Notes: generated by a model from the sequence alone, not told the origin. 64,000 bases of DNA from Devosia litorisediminis (GCF_018334155.1 NZ_JAGXTP010000001.1:186001-250000); one strand, 5' to 3'. Positions 1-11,051 are shown, counted from the stretch's first letter. Translations and numbers: made by a program.

Positions 1-2
1 AC

Positions 3-107
3 ACCGTACTGACGCGGGCCAGCGTGATGGTAGTGGCGATCAAGACAACGGGTGGACCTGCTCGCATGCCGGCTGCGGTGCGCGCGCTGGTGACTCCGGA
101 AAGCTAG
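3..107 (+). CDS. ybgC: YbgC-like acyl-CoA thioesterase, 3' end only
   Basis: Only the last 34 codons lie in the window, open from the left edge to a TAG at 105-107. The visible tail (RASVMVVAIKTTGG, then PARMPAAVRALV) resembles the C-terminus of the hotdog-fold thioesterase YbgC, which commonly precedes tolQ. The catalytic N-terminal part is outside the window, so the call rests on the tail and on synteny with the tol genes that follow 226 bases later. Confidence 0.6.
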   Translation, partial: TVLTRASVMVVAIKTTGGPARMPAAVRALVTPES

Positions 108-333
108 GCGCTTCGCCCCGGCGGAATGGCTGATCACATCTCGGTGCTTGTTGCGCGCCGAATCGCTTTGTTAACCAATCCTTGACCATAATTGCGGCAA
201 AGCGAGCTTATGCCCGGCTGCCTATCCACAACGGTCCGGTTTCCGGGCATTTCTCTTAATTTTGACAGATTTCGACCCCATCGCCTGATGGCAGAGGGTC
301 GGGTGCGTGAACCGGGCCAAAAAGGATCACTAC

Positions 334-1044
334 ATGGAAGCCATGGACGCTGTGGGTGCCGCTGTGCCGCACACCGATTTTTCCATATGGGGCTTGTTCT
401 GGGCTGCCGACTGGATCGTCAAGTCGGTGATGCTGGGATTGCTGGGTGCCTCGATCTGGTGCTGGGCGATCATCATCGACAAGACCATCATCTATCGCCG
501 CACCAATGCCGAGATGAACCGCTTTGAGCGGACATTCTGGTCGGGTCAGTCGCTTGAAGAGCTCTATCAGATGCAGTCCGAGAAGCCATCGGGCGGCATG
601 GGCGCGGTGTTTGTCGCCGCGATGAAGGAGTGGAAGCGCAGCCACGAGCAGAATGCGGCGAGCTTTGTGGGCATGCAGCAGCGCCTGGACAAGGTGCTCG
701 ATGTCGCCATTGCCCGCGAGAGCGAAAACCTGGAAAAACGGCTGGGCTTTCTAGCCACTATCGGTTCGGCCGGACCATTTATCGGTCTGTTCGGCACCGT
801 GTGGGGCATCATGAATGCCTTTACCGCCATTGCTGCGTCTTCAAGCACCAATCTGGCTGTGGTCGCCGGGCCGATCGCCGAGGCTCTGTTTGCGACCGCC
901 ATTGGTCTGGTCGCGGCTATCCCGGCGGTTATCGCCTACAACAAGCTGAGTTCCGACTCATCCAAGATGGTGGGGCGCCTGGAAGGCTTTGCCGACGAGT
1001 TCTCGACCATTCTCAGCCGTCAGCTCGAAGCGCGGAGCCACTAG
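334..1044 (+). CDS. tolQ: Tol-Pal proton channel subunit TolQ
   Basis: Inner-membrane protein of 236 residues that, with TolR, uses the proton-motive force to energise TolA for outer-membrane constriction at division. Three membrane segments are visible at about residues 27-50, 140-162 and 178-200. The MotA/TolQ/ExbB signature GPFIGLFGTVWGIM lies at 147-160. ATG 334 is chosen because AAGGA at 322-326 sits at good spacing; an in-frame GTG at 307 has no ribosome binding site. It heads tolQ-tolR-tolA-tolB, with one base between its stop and the tolR start. Confidence 0.96.
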   Translation: MEAMDAVGAAVPHTDFSIWGLFWAADWIVKSVMLGLLGASIWCWAIIIDKTIIYRRTNAEMNRFERTFWSGQSLEELYQMQSEKPSGGMGAVFVAAMKEWKRSHEQNAASFVGMQQRLDKVLDVAIARESENLEKRLGFLATIGSAGPFIGLFGTVWGIMNAFTAIAASSSTNLAVVAGPIAEALFATAIGLVAAIPAVIAYNKLSSDSSKMVGRLEGFADEFSTILSRQLEARSH

Positions 1045-1045
1045 C

Positions 1046-1489
1046 ATGGGCATGGGCGCAGCAACCAGTGGCGGGGGCGGCGGACGCCGCCGTCGCGGCC
1101 GCAAGAAAGCGGTGATGAGCGAAATCAATATTACGCCCATGGTGGACGTGATGCTGGTTCTGCTGATCATCTTCATGGTGGCAGCGCCAATGATGACGGC
1201 TGGCGTTCCCATTGACCTGCCGCAGACGGCGGCCAATGAAATGCCCAGTCAGACCCAGCCGGTCACCGTCGCAGTGACGCCGGAGGGGGTGATCTATGTC
1301 GACGAGAATGCGGTTGCCGAGGCCGAACTGATCAATACATTGACCGGAATGAACACCAGCCCGGAAGACCGGATCTTCCTGCGCGGCGATACCACGGCTG
1401 ACTACGGCTCGGTGATGCGCGTAATGGGCATTCTGTCGGCGGCAGGCTATACCAAGATCGGTCTGATCACCGAGCGGGAACCGGGCTAG
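1046..1489 (+). CDS. tolR: Tol-Pal proton channel subunit TolR
   Basis: 147-residue ExbD/TolR family protein. A basic, glycine-rich cytoplasmic N-terminus (residues 10-21) leads into INITPMVDVMLVLLIIF, the single transmembrane helix at about 32-50 that carries the conserved proton-binding Asp. The remainder is the periplasmic domain. It starts one base after the tolQ stop, consistent with tight co-translation. An upstream in-frame start at 989 would lie inside tolQ and was rejected. Confidence 0.96.
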   Translation: MGMGAATSGGGGGRRRRGRKKAVMSEINITPMVDVMLVLLIIFMVAAPMMTAGVPIDLPQTAANEMPSQTQPVTVAVTPEGVIYVDENAVAEAELINTLTGMNTSPEDRIFLRGDTTADYGSVMRVMGILSAAGYTKIGLITEREPG

Positions 1490-1493
1490 TCCA

Positions 1494-2618
1494 GTGCGCA
1501 TCGGCGTAACCGCATCGATCATCGCCCACATCGTTGTGCTGACCATCGGCCTGATCAATCTGGGTCTGGCAGAGCCATTGATGCCGGCGGTAGAGTCGAT
1601 CTCGGTCGATCTGGTGCCGGTGGAGGAATACTCCAATATTCGCGCTGGCCAGCTCGACAGCACGATTGTCGATACCCAGACGCCATCAATCGTTGAAGAT
1701 GATACGCCCGCCGAGATTGCCCAGCCTACGGGCAATACCGAGCAGGACCAGGTGACGCCGTCGCCCGCCGACATACCAACGCCCGCCCCCGTGACCAACA
1801 CCGCGCCTGCACCCGAAAGCCAGCCCGAACCTGCCCCTGAGCCGGATCCCGCGCCCGAGCCTGCGCCGGCACCTGAGCCTGTTGTTGCCCCCGTGCCAGC
1901 AACGCGACCCACGCCTGGTCCAGAGCCAACGCCAGAACCCACTCCTGCGCCTGAGCCGACTCCTGAGCCCGTGCCAGCGCCAACGCCTGAACCAGCGCCA
2001 ACGCCGGAGCCTGCGCCCGAGCCAACCCCTGAACCTACACCGGATCCCGTGACGCCTGCGGTCGCAGCGCCGGTGCCGGCATCGCGTCCGGCCAATCTGG
2101 ATCAGAAGCGGCAGCAATTGGCAGCCGCCGAGGCGGAACGGAAGAAAAAGGAAGAAGAAGAGCGCAAACGAGCAGCTGCGGCCCAACAGGCGCAACAACA
2201 ACAGCCCAAGCCGCAGCTCGATGCCTCACTGGCCGACGATATTTCTGCCATTATCAACAATGATAAGACCACCGGTGGCACCACCGGACAAGGTGGCACG
2301 CCGACACTGGGTGACACGACGGGTACCTCTGCCCGTTTGAGTCAGTCGGCCATTGATGGTCTGGTGGCGCGGATCAAGACATGCTGGAACCTGTTGCCCA
2401 GCGATATCAATAGTGGGCTCAATGTGCGCCTGATGGTGACCATGAACCCTGATCGGACCGTGGCCGGCACACAGATTATTTCGGCCGATGCCTCTGCGGC
2501 AGGTGGCGCGGTGGCCCGCGCAGCGCAGCGTGCGGTGACACAGTGCGGACCCTACGAGATGCTTTCGGCAGACGCTTATGATGAATGGCGGCAGATTGAA
2601 GTGGAACTGCGGCCGTGA
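1494..2618 (+). CDS. tolA: Tol-Pal energy transducer TolA
   Basis: 374-residue protein linking the TolQR motor to periplasmic TolB/Pal. It has an N-terminal membrane anchor (about 7-25), a long Pro/Glu/Ala-rich spacer (about 85-195), a charged helical stretch rich in Lys, Glu and Gln (about 203-238) and a C-terminal TonB/TolA-like domain (about 285-374). The start is GTG at 1494, four bases after the tolR stop. The spacer is far more proline-rich than the alanine/lysine helix of E. coli TolA, which is common in alphaproteobacteria. Function is inferred from position and architecture, because TolA sequence is weakly conserved. Confidence 0.92.
   Translation: MRIGVTASIIAHIVVLTIGLINLGLAEPLMPAVESISVDLVPVEEYSNIRAGQLDSTIVDTQTPSIVEDDTPAEIAQPTGNTEQDQVTPSPADIPTPAPVTNTAPAPESQPEPAPEPDPAPEPAPAPEPVVAPVPATRPTPGPEPTPEPTPAPEPTPEPVPAPTPEPAPTPEPAPEPTPEPTPDPVTPAVAAPVPASRPANLDQKRQQLAAAEAERKKKEEEERKRAAAAQQAQQQQPKPQLDASLADDISAIINNDKTTGGTTGQGGTPTLGDTTGTSARLSQSAIDGLVARIKTCWNLLPSDINSGLNVRLMVTMNPDRTVAGTQIISADASAAGGAVARAAQRAVTQCGPYEMLSADAYDEWRQIEVELRP
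1776..2060 (+). repeat. Degenerate Pro-Glu/Pro-Ala codon repeat in tolA
   Basis: About 285 bases of imperfect tandem units coding for alternating PEP, PAP and PTP tripeptides form the TolA spacer. The repeat is in frame throughout. It also produces a long glycine-serine open frame on the opposite strand that is an artefact of the repeat. Confidence 0.8.
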
Positions 2619-2679
2619 CTTTGAATTGGTACGCTGGGCGCGCAACATGGCGCACCTGCGGCGAGATTGGAGACGATAA

Positions 2680-3990
2680 ATGACATTGCTTACCCGGCGC
2701 CTGGCGCTCAAACTTGGCTTGGCCGCTGGCGCGTTGCTGGCCGGCTCTTCGCTCGCCATGGCGCAATTGCGCATTGTGGTGGAGGGGGCCAATTTCCAGC
2801 CATTGCCCATCGCCATTCCTGATTTCGCGTCCTCGGACCCCGCCTTTGGTCGGGAAATCGCCGAGATCGTGCGCAACAATCTGCGCCGCTCGGGCCTGTT
2901 TCTGCCGCTCGATCCAGCCTCGCTGCCGGTGCAGGTCGGTGACGTCAATGCGACCCCAGATTTTCCGACATGGCGGACTGCCAATGTCGACGCGTTGGTG
3001 ATGGGTGGCGTTGAGCGCGGGGGCCAGATTTCGTCCTCGGTGCGTGTCTGGGATACCCAGCAGGCTGCGCAGGTGGTGGGCAAGAGCTATAACACCGATG
3101 CCAATTCGAGCCGCCGCGTCGCCCATATCATTTCCGACGCGATTTATGAATCGCTGGCCGGTGGCTCGGGCTATTTCGATACGCGGGTGATCTATGTGGC
3201 CGAAAGCGGCCCCAAGGCCAATCGTGTGCGGCGTCTGGCAATCATGGATCAGGACGGCGCCAATGTGCAGTATCTGACCGATGGCAGTTCGATGGCGCTG
3301 ACGCCACGCTTTTCGCCCAATGGCGATATGGTCACCTATATGAATTTCGCGGACGGCAACCCGCAGGTCTATCTGCTGCAATTGTCGACCGGCCGTCAGC
3401 AGCGCCTGACCGATGTGGGCGCGATGACCTTTGCGCCGCGCTTCTCGCCTGATGGCGGCACGGTTGCCTTCTCGGTAGAGCAGGGCGGTTCGACCAATAT
3501 CTATACGACCGGCGTCAATGGCGGGCAGCCGCTGCAACTGACATCGGGTGCGGCCATCGACACCGGCCCGTCCTATTCGCCTGACGGCAGCCGGATCGTG
3601 TTCGAAAGCGATCGAGGTGGCTCGCCGCAGATCTACATGATGAGCGCCGGTGGCGGTAACGCTCAGCGCATCAGCTTTGGCCAGGGGAGTTACTCGACCC
3701 CGGTGTGGTCGCCCAAGGGTGATCTGATCGCCTTTACCCGGCAGTCGGGTGGACAGTTCAATATCGGGATCATGAATAGCGACGGGTCGGGCGAGCGGAT
3801 GCTGTATTCTAGCTTCCATGCCGAGGGTCCGAGCTGGGCGCCCAATGGTCGGGTGATCATGTTCTTCCAGGATCCGGGCGGTAATGACGGCCCCAAGCTG
3901 ATGAGCGTGGATATCTGGGGGCGCAATCTGCTCACCGTACCTACCGAGAGCTATGCCTCGGACCCGTCATGGTCCGAACTGCGCGGTTGA
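2680..3990 (+). CDS. tolB: Tol-Pal periplasmic beta-propeller protein TolB
   Basis: 436-residue periplasmic protein that binds Pal and TolA. A signal peptide covers about residues 1-28 and contains TRRLALKL, so Tat export is possible. An N-terminal domain (about 30-170) precedes a C-terminal beta-propeller whose blades show the repeated RFSP(N/D)G and SPDGSRIVF type motifs from about residue 208 to the end. Length is typical for the family. ATG 2680 is preceded by GGAGA at short spacing. It follows tolA after 61 bases. Confidence 0.97.
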   Translation: MTLLTRRLALKLGLAAGALLAGSSLAMAQLRIVVEGANFQPLPIAIPDFASSDPAFGREIAEIVRNNLRRSGLFLPLDPASLPVQVGDVNATPDFPTWRTANVDALVMGGVERGGQISSSVRVWDTQQAAQVVGKSYNTDANSSRRVAHIISDAIYESLAGGSGYFDTRVIYVAESGPKANRVRRLAIMDQDGANVQYLTDGSSMALTPRFSPNGDMVTYMNFADGNPQVYLLQLSTGRQQRLTDVGAMTFAPRFSPDGGTVAFSVEQGGSTNIYTTGVNGGQPLQLTSGAAIDTGPSYSPDGSRIVFESDRGGSPQIYMMSAGGGNAQRISFGQGSYSTPVWSPKGDLIAFTRQSGGQFNIGIMNSDGSGERMLYSSFHAEGPSWAPNGRVIMFFQDPGGNDGPKLMSVDIWGRNLLTVPTESYASDPSWSELRG

Positions 3991-4014
3991 TCCACGCCAG
4001 CACCGAACAAAATG

Positions 4015-4048
4015 AGATGGCCATCGGCAGCAATGCGGGTGGCCATCT
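4015..4048 (+). terminator. Hairpin after tolB
   Basis: A 9-bp perfect stem (AGATGGCCA / TGGCCATCT) with a 16-base loop begins 25 bases past the tolB stop. Only a short T-rich run follows, so it may be an attenuator or mRNA-stabilising hairpin rather than a strong terminator. The pal gene lies about 200 bases downstream and may have its own promoter. Confidence 0.4.
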
Positions 4049-4244
4049 TGCTGTTCAACCAAGGGCTTAACCTTAATGTGATGCCAGTAGGCGCTGTGGC
4101 GCCACAGCATCATCACAAAAAAGCCAGCATTCCCGCCACATTGGCGCCGCGATAGGCAATGATTAACCACGCCAGCAAACCCGGCCTTAAGACTAAGTGC
4201 GGTAAATGCCGAACTTAAGATTTTCGCCTTTCCAGGAGCCCACC

Positions 4245-4739
4245 GTGGTTATCACCGCACCGTTCAACACCGCATTGCGTGCCGCCGCGATGCTCCTTTT
4301 CGTCGTGGCAATCGCGGCCTGTTCGCGTACGCCCAACACCATGCCGACGGGTGTGGGCAATCTGGGCCCCGGCGGCGGTGCCCCCGGCAGCCAGCAGGAA
4401 TTCCTAGTCTCGGTTGGCGATCGCGTGTTCTTCACCACCGATTCCAGTTCGTTGACATCGGAAGCTACGGCCACGCTGGACAAGCAAGCCGCCTGGCTGA
4501 ACCAGTACCAGAACTACCGCATCATGATCGAAGGCCATGCCGACGAGCGCGGTACGCGTGAATACAACATCGCCCTGGGCGCGCGTCGTTCCTCGGTGGT
4601 GGTCAATTATCTGGTGTCGCGCGGCGTCAGTGCCAACCGCATCACCAGCCAGTCGTTCGGCAAGGAGCGCCCTGTCGCGATCTGTAACGACATCTCGTGC
4701 TGGAGCCAGAACCGCCGCGCGGTCACTGTCGTCCAGTAG
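4245..4739 (+). CDS. pal: Peptidoglycan-associated lipoprotein Pal
   Basis: 164-residue outer-membrane lipoprotein that holds the outer membrane to peptidoglycan. The signal peptide ends in a lipobox (AIAAC), giving a lipidated Cys at about residue 27. The OmpA-like peptidoglycan-binding domain spans about 65-164 and contains GHADERGTREYNIALGARR. The start is GTG 4245 with AGGAG at 4234-4238; a start at 4206 would add an unlikely N-terminus. It closes the tolQRAB-pal set. Confidence 0.96.
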   Translation: MVITAPFNTALRAAAMLLFVVAIAACSRTPNTMPTGVGNLGPGGGAPGSQQEFLVSVGDRVFFTTDSSSLTSEATATLDKQAAWLNQYQNYRIMIEGHADERGTREYNIALGARRSSVVVNYLVSRGVSANRITSQSFGKERPVAICNDISCWSQNRRAVTVVQ

Positions 4740-4803
4740 AGTTAGGCAAACGGTTCTCCCCTCACGTGAGAGCTGATTTTATCCAGTGCAAACTGGAGGC
4801 AAG

Positions 4804-4843
4804 AGCGCCCGGAGCCATGTAAATGGCCCGGGCGCTTTCTTTT
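4804..4843 (+). terminator. Rho-independent terminator after pal
   Basis: GC-rich inverted repeat AGCGCCCGG-A-GCCAT / ATGGCCCGGGCGCT with a GTAA loop and one bulge, followed by TTCTTTT. It lies between pal and cpoB, which suggests cpoB has a separate promoter or depends on read-through. Confidence 0.7.
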
Positions 4844-4923
4844 GACCAAAATTGGCCTTTATTTGCAGGCCTGCAACGGTTCATGGTTTTCGTGCACAAC
4901 CAGACCACTGGAGGCTCAGTATC

Positions 4924-5964
4924 TTGAAGACACTTATTTCAAACAGGGCGCGCGCCCCGCTGGCGATTGCCGCGGTGTTGATGGCCGGGGTTGCCACCCC
5001 GACATTGGTCAATGCCGCCATGTTTTCCACGCCACCGGCCAATATCGGACAGGTAATCAGCGATGCTTCGCCAGATCGGATTCTGGTGGCGCAGTCCCAG
5101 GATACCGCGCAGCTGATGGTGCGACTGCAGCAGCTTGAGGAGCAGAACCGACTGCTCAATGGTCAGATCGAGGGACTGACCTTCCAGCTCACGCAGCTGC
5201 AGGAAATCGTCAACCGCATGGCGGAAGACAATGAATTCCGCTTCCAGGCGCTGGAAGGCGGTGGCAGCCCAAAAACTGATGCGGCAACCCAAGCAGGCGG
5301 CGCGATGCAGCCTGAGGCGTTGCCGCAGGACCCGGCCAATGCAGCTGACGCCGAAGGCGTTCCAATGACTGATATTCCCGAGCAGGGCGTGCAGCCGTTG
5401 CCCGGGGAGATCGAATTTGACCCCACCTTTACCGATGGCAGCATGCCCATGGATGATATGGGCGAGTCGTTTGACCCGCTTGTGGGCACCGGCGCGATGG
5501 GGGGACTTGATCTGGTGACAGGCGAGCCGCTGGATCTCAATTATGATCCGGCCGCGGCTGCCACCGGCAACCCTGATGCCGACGCGCAGTTCGCTGCCGG
5601 CTTTGAAGCTATCAGCAGCGGCGACTATCCGTTTGCCGAGGATCAGTTCAGCCAGTTCCTGGCGCTCTATCCCGACAATCCACAAGCTACCGAAGCGGCC
5701 AATCTGCTGGGTGACGCGCTGCTTTATCGCGCTGCCTATAGCGAAGCCGCCGATGTGTTGCTCAACGCGTTCCAGAAGGCACCAGAGCACCCCCGTGCGC
5801 CAGATCTGCTGCTTAAGCTGGGGATGAGTTTGTCGGGCGCCGGCGAGCGTGAAACGGCCTGTCGGACGCTGGCGGAAATCGACAATCGCTATGCCGATCT
5901 GTCAGCCGTGTTCCTCACCCGTCTGGCTCAGGAAAAAGCTCGCGCCGAATGCCCGCCCGGCTAG
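4924..5964 (+). CDS. cpoB: Cell division coordinator CpoB (YbgF)
   Basis: 346-residue periplasmic protein that links the Tol-Pal machine with peptidoglycan synthesis. After a signal peptide (about 1-32) comes a trimerisation-type coiled coil (about 60-105), an acidic, poorly conserved linker (about 110-210), and TPR repeats (about 218-340) with the typical LYPDNPQATEAANLLGDAL pattern. TTG 4924 is preferred: it follows GGAG at 4910-4913 and puts a normal signal peptide at the N-terminus. The end overlaps tilS by 16 bases. Confidence 0.9.
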   Translation: MKTLISNRARAPLAIAAVLMAGVATPTLVNAAMFSTPPANIGQVISDASPDRILVAQSQDTAQLMVRLQQLEEQNRLLNGQIEGLTFQLTQLQEIVNRMAEDNEFRFQALEGGGSPKTDAATQAGGAMQPEALPQDPANAADAEGVPMTDIPEQGVQPLPGEIEFDPTFTDGSMPMDDMGESFDPLVGTGAMGGLDLVTGEPLDLNYDPAAAATGNPDADAQFAAGFEAISSGDYPFAEDQFSQFLALYPDNPQATEAANLLGDALLYRAAYSEAADVLLNAFQKAPEHPRAPDLLLKLGMSLSGAGERETACRTLAEIDNRYADLSAVFLTRLAQEKARAECPPG

Positions 5965-7223
5965 GTCCTGATCTCGATAGCGAGGGCGGACTGGCCGCGC
6001 TGTTCGCTGCGGTAGCGGACGCGCCGGCCATTGGTCTGGCCGTTTCAGGTGGTGCTGACAGTCTGGCGTTGCTGGTGCTGGCGCAGCGCTGGGCGACCAG
6101 CCTGGCCAAGCCGCCGCGCCTGCATGTCTATTCGGTCGATCACGGCTTGCGGCCCGAAGCAGAGGCTGAAGTGGCGATGGTGCTGGCGGCGTGCCAGTCA
6201 CTGGGCGTTGCCGGGACGGCGCTGCGATGGGATGGTGACAAGCCTCAGTCGGGCCTGCAGGAAGCGGCACGGCTGGCGCGTTACCGCCTGATAGGGGCAG
6301 CGATGAAGTCCGACGGTGTAGCGGTCTTGCTGACGGCTCATCACCGCAATGATCAGGCCGAAACGGTGTTGATGCGGCTCGCCCATGGCAGCGGTATCGA
6401 AGGGCTCAAGGGCATGGCGCCGATGGCACAGGTGGAAGGTGTCCGGCTGCATCGTCCGCTGCTCGATGTGCCTCCTGACGCGCTGCTCAGTGTTGTCGAG
6501 GCGGCCGGGCTGGAGCCTGCGGCTGACCCGTCCAATGTTGATCCGCACTATGAGCGCGTGCGCTGGCGTCAGGCTATGCCGGGATTGAGCAAACTCGGGC
6601 TGGACGCGGCGACCCTTGCTTTGTTTGCAGCGCGCATGTCGGAAGCTGATGCCGCCATTGCGCAGATGGCAGAGGCCTGCTTTTCCGAGATCGTGCGACT
6701 GGATGGATTTGGTTCCGCGCGCATTGAACTGCTGCCGTTTATGGGACTGAGCGCGGCGATTGCCACCCGCGTCTTGAGCCGGGTGCTCAACATTGTGGGC
6801 GGGCGTCAGAAACCGCGCGCATTAGGGCAGGTCGAACGGCTACGCGAGTCCATTGCCAATGATGATCTACCGCGCTCCACCACCGTGCTGGGATGCGTGG
6901 TCCGGATCAAGGGCGATGCGATTGCCGTCGCGCGCGAACCGGGGCGCAGTCTGCCGCCCGATGCCCTGTTGCACCCGCGGGGCGAACTGGTCTGGGATGA
7001 GCGGTTCCGCATTATCAACGGGTCTGACGACAAGACACTGACGGCGAGCGTGGCCGATTACCTGCCGCGCCATCGCCTGGAGGATTTTCTGGGCTTCAAG
7101 GTAACGGCACCGGCCGAAGCCATTCGCACTGCCCCCATTGTGCGCGATGCCGAGGGTGGTGTGCTGTCGCTTGGTGGGTGGTCGTTCGATGAACGCATCA
7201 CAGTGCAATTGTTGATCGACTAG
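5949..7223 (+). CDS. tilS: tRNA(Ile)-lysidine synthetase TilS
   Basis: 424-residue N-type ATP pyrophosphatase that converts C34 of tRNA-Ile(CAU) to lysidine, so that it reads AUA. The PP-loop SGGADS is at residues 33-38; HHRNDQAETVLMRL further on is the second conserved substrate-binding motif of the family. Its start lies inside the cpoB end, so the two are probably co-transcribed. In many alphaproteobacteria tilS sits just before ftsH, as here. Confidence 0.95.
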   Translation: MPARLGPDLDSEGGLAALFAAVADAPAIGLAVSGGADSLALLVLAQRWATSLAKPPRLHVYSVDHGLRPEAEAEVAMVLAACQSLGVAGTALRWDGDKPQSGLQEAARLARYRLIGAAMKSDGVAVLLTAHHRNDQAETVLMRLAHGSGIEGLKGMAPMAQVEGVRLHRPLLDVPPDALLSVVEAAGLEPAADPSNVDPHYERVRWRQAMPGLSKLGLDAATLALFAARMSEADAAIAQMAEACFSEIVRLDGFGSARIELLPFMGLSAAIATRVLSRVLNIVGGRQKPRALGQVERLRESIANDDLPRSTTVLGCVVRIKGDAIAVAREPGRSLPPDALLHPRGELVWDERFRIINGSDDKTLTASVADYLPRHRLEDFLGFKVTAPAEAIRTAPIVRDAEGGVLSLGGWSFDERITVQLLID

Positions 7224-7399
7224 TCACGCTGTCGTCTCGGACTGGCATTGGCCGTGGTCTCGTCTCGGCCTGATAGCGCCATTTGGGGCTGTATGGGGAA
7301 AAGCCCAAAGCCGAGGAAACCAAAGCCGTGGCCACAGCGTATTAACCCCGTAATGACAATATGACTGGACGGAAGGACCAAACCGCCGCAGGTCTGGCC

Positions 7400-7429
7400 C
7401 TTGTATCGCCCTAATGCCGGACTTACATT
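7400..7429 (+). promoter_or_regulatory. Possible RpoH-type promoter before ftsH
   Basis: CTTG at 7400-7403 and CTTACATT at 7422-7429 are separated by 18 bases, resembling the alphaproteobacterial sigma-32 pattern (CTTG, then CYTATnT). It lies about 50 bases upstream of ftsH, a heat-shock gene in many bacteria. This is a by-eye match and needs transcription-start data. Confidence 0.3.
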
Positions 7430-7478
7430 CGGCACACTAACCGCGCCTCCTAGCGCGGCCTTCTCCGGGACAGGATTG

Positions 7479-9407
<1,929 letters not shown>

Positions 9408-9424
9408 GGCAGAGACAATATTTG

Positions 9425-9451
9425 AAGGGGCCGCCGCGAGGCGGCCCTTTT
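9425..9451 (+). terminator. Rho-independent terminator after ftsH
   Basis: Perfect stem GGGCCGCC / GGCGGCCC with a GCGA tetraloop followed by TTTT, 18 bases after the ftsH stop. It separates ftsH from glmM. Confidence 0.85.
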
Positions 9452-9536
9452 GCATTGCAATGTTTTCCGCTATGCCGCCAGAAAGTGGTATTATTCAAAG
9501 CGACCGTGCGGTGGCGCGACGAGGGGTAAGATAATC

Positions 9537-10880
9537 ATGGCACGCAAATATTTCGGCACCGATGGTATTCGTGGCCTGGCCAATGGCAACAAGCTCACCC
9601 CTGAACTGGCCCTCAAGGTCGGCATGGCCGCCGGACAGAAATTTGTGCGTGGCGATCATCGCAATCGCGTGGTGATCGGCAAGGATACGCGACGCTCGGG
9701 CTATATGATCGAGCAGGCGCTGACTGCAGGGTTCACTGCGGTGGGTATGGACGTGTATCTGCTCGGGCCGATGCCCACGCCGGCCGTGGCCATGTTGACC
9801 CGTTCGCTGCGTGCCGATCTGGGTGTGATGATCTCGGCATCGCACAACCCCTTTGAAGACAATGGCATCAAGCTGTTCCGGCCCGATGGCTACAAGCTGA
9901 GCGATCAGATCGAACTTGAGATCGAGCGGCTGATCGATAGTGACCTGAGCAAGACGCTGGCGCATGGCCGCGATATCGGGCGGGCCCATCGCGATGAAGA
10001 AGCCCGCACGCGCTACATTGAATATGCCAAGCGCACCCTGCCGCGGAATACCGACCTGGCTGGCCTGCGCGTGGTGCTCGATTGCGCCAATGGCGCGGCT
10101 TACAAGGTTGCGCCGATTGCGCTTTGGGAACTGGGTGCCGAAGTGTTCACCATTGGCGACAAGCCCGATGGGTTCAACATCAACGACAAGGTCGGCTCGA
10201 CCGCGCCTGAGGCTGTCGCGGCCAAGGTGCGCGAAATGCGGGCCGATATCGGCATTGCGCTGGATGGTGATGCCGACCGGGTCATCATCGTTGATGAAAA
10301 GGGCAATGTGGTCGATGGCGACCAGTTCATGGCCGTGATCGCCGAAAGCTGGCTCCAGCGCGAAGTGCTCGTCGGCGGCGGCATCGTGGCTACCGTGATG
10401 TCCAATCTGGGTCTTGAGCGCTATCTGGGCTCGCTGGGGCTGACGCTGGAGCGCACTCAGGTGGGCGATCGCTATGTGCTTGAGGCGATGCGCAGCAAGG
10501 GCTTCAATGTTGGTGGCGAGCAGTCCGGTCACATCATCCTGTCGGACTTCACGACGACGGGCGATGGCCTCGTTGCGGCGCTGCAACTGTTGTCTGTGCT
10601 CAAGGCGCAGGATCGGCCTGTGTCGGAAATCTGTGCGCGCTTCACCAAGGTTCCGCAATTGCTGCGCAGCGTGAAATTCAAGTCAGGCAAGCCGCTTGAG
10701 GACAAGCAGGTGATGGCCGCCATTGCTGATGGTCAGGCCATGCTTGGTGCTGGTGGACGTCTTGTTGTGCGGGCTTCGGGCACTGAACCTGTTATCCGCG
10801 TAATGGGCGAGGCTGACGACGCTGGCCTGGTTTCGACAGTGGTTGAGCAGATCGAGGCGGCTATTCGTGATATCGCCTGA
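9537..10880 (+). CDS. glmM: Phosphoglucosamine mutase GlmM
   Basis: 447-residue enzyme that interconverts glucosamine-6-phosphate and glucosamine-1-phosphate for UDP-GlcNAc synthesis (peptidoglycan and LPS). The phosphoserine loop ISASHNP puts the catalytic Ser at residue 102, and the magnesium loop DGDADR is at 243-248. ATG 9537 is preceded by GAGGGG; an upstream frame extending to 9450 is not supported. The neighbouring ftsH-glmM order is widespread. Confidence 0.98.
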   Translation: MARKYFGTDGIRGLANGNKLTPELALKVGMAAGQKFVRGDHRNRVVIGKDTRRSGYMIEQALTAGFTAVGMDVYLLGPMPTPAVAMLTRSLRADLGVMISASHNPFEDNGIKLFRPDGYKLSDQIELEIERLIDSDLSKTLAHGRDIGRAHRDEEARTRYIEYAKRTLPRNTDLAGLRVVLDCANGAAYKVAPIALWELGAEVFTIGDKPDGFNINDKVGSTAPEAVAAKVREMRADIGIALDGDADRVIIVDEKGNVVDGDQFMAVIAESWLQREVLVGGGIVATVMSNLGLERYLGSLGLTLERTQVGDRYVLEAMRSKGFNVGGEQSGHIILSDFTTTGDGLVAALQLLSVLKAQDRPVSEICARFTKVPQLLRSVKFKSGKPLEDKQVMAAIADGQAMLGAGGRLVVRASGTEPVIRVMGEADDAGLVSTVVEQIEAAIRDIA

Positions 10881-10884
10881 AGTT

Positions 10885-10920
10885 GTTAACAAGTGTAATA
10901 CGGCAGTAACACTTGTTAAC
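10885..10920. promoter_or_regulatory. Perfect 12-bp inverted repeat downstream of glmM
   Basis: GTTAACAAGTGT (10885-10896) and ACACTTGTTAAC (10909-10920) are exact inverse complements with a 12-base spacer. It begins 5 bases after the glmM stop and lies about 130 bases before the outer-membrane protein gene. There is no T-run, so it is an AT-rich hairpin or a two-site operator; each arm contains the palindrome GTTAAC. The binding protein is unknown. Confidence 0.55.
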
Positions 10921-10975
10921 GGATGCATAACGTCTGCAAACGGCACTGTCGTGCCGGTAGGGTTAAATCTTTAGG

Positions 10976-10990
10976 TTAAGTCACATTTAA
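10976..10990. promoter_or_regulatory. Candidate CtrA box before outer-membrane protein gene
   Basis: TTAA-GTCACAT-TTAA matches the full CtrA consensus TTAA-N7-TTAA exactly. It sits 62 bases upstream of the ATG at 11052. CtrA is encoded in this same window at 36586. The match is short, so chance occurrence is possible. Confidence 0.45.
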
Positions 10991-11051
10991 GGAAGTTGTT
11001 CGATATTGGGCGCAATCGACAATTGTCGTGGCAACCAAAGGACATTTTCTC

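Noticed and set aside
171..185. TTAA-N7-TTGA before tolQ as a CtrA box
   Set aside because: One mismatch and about 150 bases from the start; too weak to list as a site.
1013..2095. 360-residue Gly/Ser repeat frame on the minus strand
   Set aside because: It is the mirror of the Pro/Glu repeat in tolA, not a silk- or PE-type protein.
4068..4220. Several TTAA tetramers before pal
   Set aside because: None has the 7-base spacing to a second TTAA; AT content of the gap explains them.
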